DNA from: Butyricicoccus faecihominis
Lineage (GTDB): Bacteria; Bacillota; Clostridia; Oscillospirales; Butyricicoccaceae
Direction: 5' to 3'
DNA: 64,000 nucleotides
NCBI RefSeq assembly: GCF_024462775.1
Contig: NZ_JANGCE010000005.1
Span: 1-64,000 of the forward strand
Under the pieces are notes generated by a model. It saw only the letters and a program-made list of their open reading frames with translations. It made no database searches and was not told the origin of the DNA. This document shows positions 18,184 to 26,300 of the stretch, piece by piece; position 1 is the stretch's first letter, and every line of letters begins with the position of its first letter. A program made the position numbers and the translations under genes.

Positions 18184-18651
18184 GCATACGGCGGAACCGG
18201 GTCTGGTTGGTTGTCTGCTGACAAAAATGCCCGTTCCGCCGCATGGTTTCTATCGCCCCAATAGTTCGATAGAATGTTCTATATTGCAAAGGTGTGAAAG
18301 GCGTTCCGCTTGGCCTGCGGACACCATAAAAGCCGCCCCCTGTTCTTTCTCAAACAGGGGTGTGCGTTCTCCCGTTTTCAGGGCTGCCGGTTCTCGGCAG
18401 AAGTACCATGATTGTGACAGGGGTTATCGCAATCCGCCCCGCCATGGGGCGTCATCACTGCAAACGGTATCGCTCGGATCGGCAGGGCCTTTCTTTGCTT
18501 CCTGCTGTCGTCTTGGCGCGTTCCAGTGCGTCGCTTCCGGTTTCCCGGCCTGTCATCGCTGTGCCTCCACACCCGTATTCACTTGTCAAGGAACCGGTGA
18601 AAGGCGGCTATAAACTTGCCTTTCACCTAACGTCCAAAAACAAGGGGGGTG
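18184..18651. other. 468-base non-coding stretch between sigma-like and helicase genes
   Basis: No credible gene on either strand. It holds a hairpin CCCCTGTT (18337-18344) / AACAGGGG (18353-18360), which on the minus strand is followed by a GC-rich step and CTTTT, and an AT-rich patch around 18250-18290 that could contain the helicase promoter. I see nothing else defined. Confidence 0.4.
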
Positions 18652-19149
18652 TTAACCCTGTGAAGCAAAATATTTTTTTAATTTTTTCTCTGCAAATTTC
18701 AATGACTTGAACACAGCAACGTGGCTGACCTTTTCTATATTTGCTATTTGTCTTGTAGAAAGCCCATTCAAAAAGTGCAGAATAAATCGCTGACGTTGTA
18801 TCACCGTCAGTTCTCCGCTATCCAAAAGCCGCTTTGCCGCTTTCAGGGCTTGTCCCTTATCGCTGTTATGTATGAGCGTAATATCAACAGATGGAGTTGC
18901 ATATTCTTCGGATTCCGTCAGCCAGTCCAACTTCCGCGCACGTTTACCATAAGCTGTCTCATCCAAATCCTGCTCATGGTACAACTCATCTGACAGAGCT
19001 TTCAGCTTGGCAAAATCCTCTGCTGTCTTGTCGGGATTATCCCGCAGATAATCGGCCAGCGTGACCTCCACGATGCCGTCCGCAAATTTATAAACAATGC
19101 CCTCGCTGTACTTATTCAGGGCATAATCGCTTTCCTGATAATTTCTCAT
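18652..19149 (-). CDS. Sigma-70-like helix-turn-helix regulator
   Basis: 165 residues. The C-terminal 50 residues resemble sigma factor region 4 (TVIQRQRFILHFLNGLSTRQIANIEKVSHVAVFKSLKFAEKKL), a helix-turn-helix with family-like LSTRQIA. The N-terminal part is acidic and has no sigma region 2, so it is a sigma-like regulator as found in Tn916-type and related ICEs. It is preceded by a leader carrying two tandem terminators (19231-19344), implying attenuation-type control. It probably controls ICE gene expression. Confidence 0.75.
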   Translation of the reverse strand: MRNYQESDYALNKYSEGIVYKFADGIVEVTLADYLRDNPDKTAEDFAKLKALSDELYHEQDLDETAYGKRARKLDWLTESEEYATPSVDITLIHNSDKGQALKAAKRLLDSGELTVIQRQRFILHFLNGLSTRQIANIEKVSHVAVFKSLKFAEKKLKKYFASQG

Positions 19150-19230
19150 TGTCCTTTCCTCCAGTCTGAATTTTTGGTTTCAGACCAGAGGGGCGGACCA
19201 CGGCAGTGCCATGAAAAGGACCGGACAGAG

Positions 19231-19260
19231 AAAAAGCACCCACACGAAAAATGTGAGTGC
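19231..19260 (-). terminator. Leader terminator 2, upstream of the sigma-like gene
   Basis: On the minus strand, arms at 19252-19260 and 19236-19244 (9 bp with one mismatch) are followed immediately by TTTTT (19235-19231). It is about 80 bases before the sigma-like start codon, in its presumed 5' leader. Confidence 0.75.
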
Positions 19261-19308
19261 CAACAGAATCCTTTATAAAGAGGATTTTTGCAGAAATTTG
19301 TCGAACAG

Positions 19309-19344
19309 AAAAAGGCTGCAACCCCGTTCAATGGGATTGCAGCC
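19309..19344 (-). terminator. Leader terminator 1, upstream of the sigma-like gene
   Basis: On the minus strand, GGCTGCAA/TTGCAGCC plus CCC/GGG arms (19333-19344 with 19314-19325) are followed by TTTTT (19313-19309). It may end transcripts from the response regulator gene or attenuate the sigma-like gene. Confidence 0.8.
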
Positions 19345-19518
19345 CTGTATCTTTCGCTATTCTGTTTTGCCTTTAAGCCAGCATTTGGCTTTCTCCAATG
19401 ATGTACGCTGATTAGCTGCCCCTCCTATGTACTTTGAGGGGCGGTTACAATTCTTGTGTTTTCTTTCGTCCATTTCCCTCGGTTATGTATCAAGGAAAAT
19501 TTTAGCAGGCAATTCAAA

Positions 19519-19559
19519 GAAACTTCTTAGAACATTCAAAGGAGATTCTAAGAAGTTTC
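19519..19559. repeat. 14-bp perfect inverted repeat after the response regulator gene
   Basis: GAAACTTCTTAGAA at 19519-19532 pairs perfectly with TTCTAAGAAGTTTC at 19546-19559 around a 13-base loop. It lies 37 bases after the response regulator stop. No T-run follows. The half-site CTTCTTAGAA recurs at 39960-39969, so a protein-binding site is as likely as an RNA hairpin. Confidence 0.5.
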
Positions 19560-19595
19560 GCAGTTTACGACAATTTTCGCATTTCATGTAAAAAT

Positions 19596-20285
19596 TTATA
19601 ATTCTCCGGGATTATGGATGAAATAACCCATGCCATATCTGGTTTCAATCCAATCGGCTTTCAGCTTTCTTCTGAGATTGCCGACCTGATAAAAAATCGT
19701 GGAGTTGTCCATAAGGTATTCCTCATGCCACACGGCAGTATAAATCTGTTCAAATGTAAGAACACGGTTACGGTTCTTGATAAAATACAGCAAGAGGTCG
19801 TATTCTTTCTTTGTGAGGATTACGGTTTCATCATCAATCGTAACCTGTCTCCGCGCAGTATCCAGCATCAAATTGCCATGGCTTACAAGAGCATAATTAC
19901 GCCCTGTAATGTGATTGAGCTGGGTGTAGCGCCGCATGAGTGCCTGTGCTCTGGCAAGGCATTCTTCTAAATCGTAGGGCTTGTTCAACACATCGTCAGC
20001 TCCACACTTCAGTGCCGCCACCTTATCCGCAGTGCCTGCCGTTTCAGATAAAGCAAGGATGGGCAGTGGGTTCATCTGCCGTATCTGCTGAATGAGTGCA
20101 GTTCCGTCGTATTGATAGATGCAGGCATCCAGAATTACCAGCGAACAGTTCTCCTTTTCCATAATCTGCAATGCTTCCTGAATAGAACCGGTATAATACA
20201 CGTCTGTGTATTCGTCCTGCAAATTATATTTGATTTCCTTACAGGTATTCAAATCTCCGTCAATAACCAGCACATAATTTTTCAT
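19596..20285 (-). CDS. OmpR/VanR-type response regulator without adjacent kinase
   Basis: 229 residues. The receiver domain has acidic pair VIDGD (Asp9/Asp11), phosphoacceptor Asp53 in VILDACIYQ, and Lys102 in LNKPYDL. The C-terminal winged helix (about 130-225) shows LTKKEYDLLLYFIKN and DNSTIFYQVGNLRRKL. The architecture is standard for OmpR/VanR. No histidine kinase is adjacent; the nearest kinase is the LytS/AgrC-type protein at 29,809 with its own LytTR partner. It may therefore answer to a chromosomal kinase. It sits between the ICE sigma-like gene and the giant surface protein. Confidence 0.9.
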   Translation of the reverse strand: MKNYVLVIDGDLNTCKEIKYNLQDEYTDVYYTGSIQEALQIMEKENCSLVILDACIYQYDGTALIQQIRQMNPLPILALSETAGTADKVAALKCGADDVLNKPYDLEECLARAQALMRRYTQLNHITGRNYALVSHGNLMLDTARRQVTIDDETVILTKKEYDLLLYFIKNRNRVLTFEQIYTAVWHEEYLMDNSTIFYQVGNLRRKLKADWIETRYGMGYFIHNPGEL

Positions 20286-20316
20286 GGTTATAAGCCCTCC
20301 TTTCTCCGTAACGGCG

Positions 20317-20350
20317 CAGGCGGCGGCCTCCTTTCGGAAACCGCCGCCTG
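20317..20350. terminator. GC-rich hairpin between response regulator and surface protein genes
   Basis: CAGGCGGCGG (20317-20326) pairs perfectly with CCGCCGCCTG (20341-20350). On the plus strand it is followed by TGGTTTTTG; on the minus strand by GC-rich bases. It lies 43 bases after the giant gene's stop and may slow or stop read-through into the response regulator gene. Confidence 0.5.
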
Positions 20351-20392
20351 TGGTTTTTGTCGGCGTTTCCGCCTTTGCATTTTGGTTTGTTC

Positions 20393-23300
20393 TTACTGTG
20401 GTATCTTTAGCACGTCGCCGGGGTGGATGACCGAGTAGATGGTCTTGCCGTTGATTTCCGCCAGCGTATACATGCTCACGTTATGTTTTTTTGCAATAAG
20501 CCAGAAGTTGTCTCCGGCCTGTACCGTATAGGTGCCGTAGCCGGTTTTCTTTTTGGGGAAATCCAGCGTCACGCCGTAGGCATTGAAGCTGTAATTCTCG
20601 CCGCCTATGTTCTTGGTCTGGTTCTTGATTGGCTGGCCGCTTTCATAGTACATCCACTGGCCGTCATCGTTGCGCATCCAGCCCTGTGCGGAGGAGGCGT
20701 CAATCATCAGCTCCACGAAACGGCGAAGTGTCGCCGCCGCCTCGGCTCTGGTGGCTGTGCCCTGCGGATCAAACCGGTTTTCGTTCTTGCCCGCGAGGAC
20801 GCCGGCCATCTGCATGGTTTTCACAGAGTCAGCCGCCCACGAGGAAATATTCGCGGCGTCCGCAAAGGTGTTTTGTGCGTGTGCCCTTGGAAGCTCAAAT
20901 CCGATTGCCTTTGCATAATTTGCCATGATGACCGCCATCTGCTCACGGGTAACAGCATTGTCCGGCGCAAAGGTGGTGGCTGTTGTGCCTTTCACAATGC
21001 CGTTTTTCGCCGCCCATTCCACATAGCCCATGTAATAGGCGTCCGCTTTCACATCGGTGAAGCTGCTCTGCTTGTAGCCGCTTACGTCCGCTCCCGCCAG
21101 TCTGCCGAGGGCGGTAACAAACATCCCTCTTGTCATGGCGGTATCGGGGCTGAAGGTGGCGGCGCCTGTGCCGGAGAGCAGTCCGCGGTTTACCACAAAC
21201 TCAATGTCGTCCTTTGCCCAGTGTCCCACAATGTCGGTAAAGTCAGCCGGCGCCTTATAGCCCACGCCGTAGGTGGAGAAGTGGTTGGTGGAGAAGCGCA
21301 GCACCTTGTTCTCGGCGTCATACACAGAGCCGGTCAGCCACTGCACAGTTCTGCTGCCATCCACATAAACGGCATAGACACCGCCCGCTTTTTCGCCTGC
21401 GCCGAGGGTGTAGGGAATTGCCACGCTGACGCTGCCGCCGCCAAAGCTCGTTACCTGTTTCCCGCCGCCGTAGTTTACCTTGAGGTCAAAGACCGGACGG
21501 GAGCCGATTGCTGCTTTTGCCGCCCCCGTAAGCCCTGCGCCGTTCAGTCTGGTGGCGGTGATGTTCACATCCGCGTTTGCCTGTGTGTTGATGGATTTTA
21601 CCGCAGACAGATCAATGCCGATTTTAATGTCCGGGTTATTCACCATGATGATCGTGTTCACAATTTTATTGCTGATGATGGTCTCCTGTGTTGTCTTTGG
21701 CAGATTGACGGTAACGCTGTTTGCCGTCTTGCCGCCCGCGGCAGAGCCGCTTACATTCAGCACAAGGGTGACGCCGTTATCCAGATTGCCGTTTCTGCGC
21801 GCCTCGTCCTCCGCCTTTTTAATGGCGTCCTCTACAGTTTTCTGAGGAAGGTCTACGCTTATGTTGCCGTTTGCGTCCACCCTGCCGTCAACCTTGATTT
21901 CGCTCTCGGTGGGGGCGCTTGGCTTTGTTTCGGTGGGCGGAGTTACAGTGCCGCCGCCCGAACCGCCTGACGAGCCGCTGCTGCCGGAGCTGGAGCTGCC
22001 GGTATAGGTTCCGGTCTTGACTGCGCTGTTAAAGGCAGCAACCGCACCGTTCAGTGCGCTCACCGCGGCGGTAATATCCGCGGCCGTTGCGGAGGAGCTA
22101 TTTACCACAGCCTGTGCCGCCGCAATCGCATTGTTCAGCGCCTCCATTTCGGCTGAGGTCACAAATTTTGTGCCGTTTGCAACAGAGGAAGGAGAACCAT
22201 TGTTGACGGTAACGCCGTTCTTGGCGCTGTTTGCCGCGGCAATGGCGGCTGTCAGCGCGGACTTATCGGCAGACAGCTTAGTAATGACCTTGTTTACCGT
22301 AACGGTACCGCTTGCACTGCCGAGCGTCAGCTTGAGCGTGCCTGTGATGGAGCCATCTGCATTTGCGGTAGCCTCGGTCTTGCTGAATCCGTTTGTATCG
22401 TCCCATGCAACCGTAACGCCGTGGAGCGTCGCCGCGTTTGCCGCGCTTAAAATATTCTGCGCGGTGGTGGCGTTTGTAACCGTCAGATTTGCAAGCGCCG
22501 CCTCAATCGCGCTTTTCGCCATGGCAAGCTTTTGCGCGTCGGTAAGCGCGCCCGCCTGTACCGTTACCGCTGCCGTGCCGCTCTTGCCTGTGTCCACGGT
22601 GGAGGTAGCTTTTACCGTCAGCGTTGCCGCCGTTTCATCCGATGCCACGGTCAGCAGGCCGCCCACGCTGATGCTTGTGCCGGTTTTGCCGCCGGTAACT
22701 TCCCATGTCACGCTTGTGGCCGGGTTGTTTGTGCCGCTGACAGTGGCGGTAAACTGCTGAGTACCGCCCTTTTGCACCGTGGCAGGGTTTGGAGAAACGC
22801 TTACAGAGGTAACGGTGGGAGTGGTTGACGCCGCTTCGGGATGAACCCTGCCCACCGTGCCGCCGGTGTGGCTGTAATAGCTGCTCAAATTGGCGGAGGT
22901 CACGCCTATGCCGTCCTTAAAATACACCGAATAGCCCTCGGCTGCCGTGTTTTCCACCGTGCCGCCGGTGATTTCCAGCACAATGGCGGCAGGGTCGGGG
23001 ATAAAAGGGAGGTAAATTGTGCCCCTGCCTGTTGTTGAATTCGCACTGGTAACGTTCGCAGTGCCGCTGATTTTTATTTTGCCGTTGCGGTGGGCGTTGC
23101 GGATGGCAATGCCCGTGCCGGCTGCCGACACTGTGCCGCCGCTTACCGTGACTGTGCCGCCGGAGTTGTTGGATATTGCATGACCACCATTGGTTACCTC
23201 CACCTTGCCGCCCGTTACCGTGACTGTGCTGGTGGAGGAGTTGTTGATGGCAATGCCGGTGGTTGACGACACCGTACCGCCGCTTACCGTAACTGTGCCG

Positions 23301-26300
23301 GCGTTGTAGATGGCATAGCCGAGGGCATCGGTGGCCGACACCGTGCCGCCCGTTACCGTAACTGCGCCGGTGGAGTCGTTCCAAATGGCATTGCCCGACA
23401 AGCCGGTTGCCTCTAACTTGCCGCCGGTGCCGCCGTCCTTTACCGTAAGTTCCGCGCCCGTGTTGTTTGTCAGCTTGATTGCGCTGCTGGTGCCGCTGTA
23501 GGTAATGGTTTGGCCGTTGAGGTCAAGGGTAAGGGTTTTGCCGTCAATTTCAACGCCGGTTGTGCTAAGGTCGATGCCGGCGGTGATTTTCAGCGTGTCG
23601 CCGTCCTGCGCCGCTGTGATGGCGGCGGCAAGGGTATCGTATTTCGTGGTAGTGCCATTTTTTGTAATCTCCACAGCGGCGGCCGCTTCGGGATGAACCC
23701 TGCCCACCGTGCCGCCGGTGTGGCTGTAATAGCTGCTCAAAGTGGCGGAGGTCACATCTGTGGGAGCAAAATACACCGCGTACTTATCGCCGGATGCGGC
23801 CGTGTTTTCCACCGTGCCGCCGGTGATCTCCAGTACCACCTTATCGGTGGCGGCGGTGTCGGGCACGGCTGCGATGAAAATTGTGCCTATGCCTATCTCT
23901 GTGTTTGTGTTTGCGCTTGTAACCGTTGCGTTGCCGCTTACCGTAACTGTGCCGCCGTCGGAGTTGACGATACCGATGGCAATGCCGCTGGCATCGGTTG
24001 CCGACACCGTGCCGCCGCTTATGTTGACTGTGCCGCCGCTGACGATGGCAACGCCGTCCTCTCCGGCTGCCGACACCGTTGCATCACCGCTTACCGTAAC
24101 TGTGCCGGTGGACTCGTTCCAGATGGCATAGCCGGTGTCACCGGCTGCCGACACCGTGCCGCCGCTTACCGTGACTGTGCCGGTGGAGTTGTTCAAGATG
24201 GCAGTGCCGGTGGTTGCCGACACCGTGCCGCCGTTTACTGTAACTGTGCCGGTGGAGTTGTTCAAGATGGCTTGGCCCAATGAGTAGGTTGCCTTTAGCT
24301 CGCCGCCTGTTCCCGTTACCGTAAGCCCCGCGCTGTTTTCCAGTGTGATTGCGTTGCCGGTGCCGCTGTAGGTAATGGTTTGGCCGTTGAGGTCCAGGGT
24401 GAGGGACTTGCCGTCGATAGTCACGCCGTTTTCGCCAAGGTCGATGGTGGCGGTGATTTTCAGCTTGTCGCCGTCCTGCGCCGCCGTGATGGCGTCGGCC
24501 AGGGTGGTAAAGTCGCCGTTGGGTTCAACCTTGCTGTCGCCCCGCCACAGCTCCACGGCATACGTGGGGACGGAGGTGGATTTCAGCACGATTTGGCCGC
24601 TCTCATTTTTATTCAGCGCCCATGCGGTGTCATTGATAGAGAATTTGCCAAAATCAGTATCGGAAATCGTGTAGCTGCTGCCTGCGGCGACAATGGTTCC
24701 AGCCGCGGGTGTTCCCTCCATGCCCTCAATTTGAATGTTATTGGAGAGCGCGGAGGTAACAAGGGCCTTTTTGCCGGTGACGAGATAAATCCCATCCTCA
24801 ACCTTGGCATTGCCTCCGATGGAGAAGTCCTCGCGGGCATAGAGGCCGGTGCCGCTGTATGTGTTATGGTTTCCGCCGATGGTGCCGCCTGTGACGGTAC
24901 AAGAGCCGGCAGAGTGATAAATCGCACCGCCGCGCCCGGCGGTATTGTCGCTGATTGTCCCGCCGTCCATCATAAACATACCCATGTTATAAACGCCGCC
25001 GCCCCAGGAATCCGGTGATGATGGAATAGTTACTCCTCCGCCGTTTCTCGGCATATACGCCATAGGCGTGGGGATTTCAGGGAGAGAAAATGTATTCGTT
25101 TGAGCGCCCGGACGCAATTCTATTGAAATATCGCCATCCCAAGCACCCTGCGATACATTCTCCGGTGCCGCATTTCCTGTAACTTTACCACTACTATGCA
25201 GATAGAAAGCACCTTTGTCCGCGATATAAACGCCGGAACCGGCCTCTGCCGTGTTGCCGCTGATTTCACCGCCGTTCATGGTGAATGTGCCGCCCTGCTC
25301 GCTTGTACCAAAATAGGCAAAGGCAAAAACACCACCGCCAGTTATCGCTTCATTTCCATGAATCTTGCCGTCGTTCATTACAACGGAACCGCCACCGCAG
25401 ACACGAACCGCGCCGCCATTTCCGCTGCTATTTTTATTGTTTTGCAGGATTGCCCCTGTGTCCAGGATAAGATTGCCTCCGTCAACTTCCAGCAATCCGT
25501 CTCCGTTAGCGTTGTCTTTATTGCCATCCAGAGTAATGTCAGTAAGGGTCAGTTGACCCTTTACATCAAAAAGCGGCTTGCTGTTGAATGTTTCGGCGCG
25601 GGTTAATGTGCCGCCAGTCAATTTTATATACTTATCCACAGGAATTATAAGTGTGGTGTCAACTTCTATTCCAGATTGCGGAATAGAAATTACAGTGGGA
25701 TCATTGTCAGTACCATTCGCATTGTCAATTGATTGTTGCAGTCGTTCTAAGGATGAGATTTTTTTGCCTAATACAATTTTATCTGCCGTCTCGCCAGTAC
25801 CCATCTGCAAGACGAAATCCTCGCTGTCCAGCGTAAACTTGGATAAATCAAGTGTCCCTGATACCCCGCTTGCCAGCTCTACGACAACGGCTCCTTCCGT
25901 TTTTATATATGTACTGCCAAGAGCCAATTTATAGTTTGTGGTTGGAACCCCAGTGAATATTATTTTTGAACTATCCAAGGAAATCAAGCCACTGACTGTT
26001 AGATTTGGAGAAATTTTTACTGTGACCTGTGATGCTGAAACAGCGATGGAGCAATCCACCTCACCGTTAATGTTATTCTGGATCGTTCCACCTTTGAAAT
26101 CAATACTGCTGGTTCCCCCAACGCTGACAGCGCCATTGGAAGTCAACAACGTATTGTTTTGGATTGTACCTCCATTCATAGTTGCATTACTGCTGGATAA
26201 CATCAAAATAGCTGGGCCACGGTTGTTTTGCAGAACCGTCCCTGTATTGATGACCAGATTCCCATAACTCGCCTCAATGATCGGACCATTCTCGGTGCCA

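Noticed and set aside
19596-20285. VanRS-type vancomycin resistance regulator
   Set aside because: The receiver and winged-helix layout is generic OmpR/VanR; no VanS-like kinase or van ligase genes are in the window.
20423-24283. Long plus-strand open frames (up to 515 codons) opposite the giant surface protein gene
   Set aside because: They are shadows of a repetitive, GC-rich coding strand: low-complexity, no Shine-Dalgarno site, no family similarity.
22830-24560. CRISPR-like repeat array
   Set aside because: The repeats are in-frame coding units of a beta-helix protein with no constant spacer length and no cas genes.
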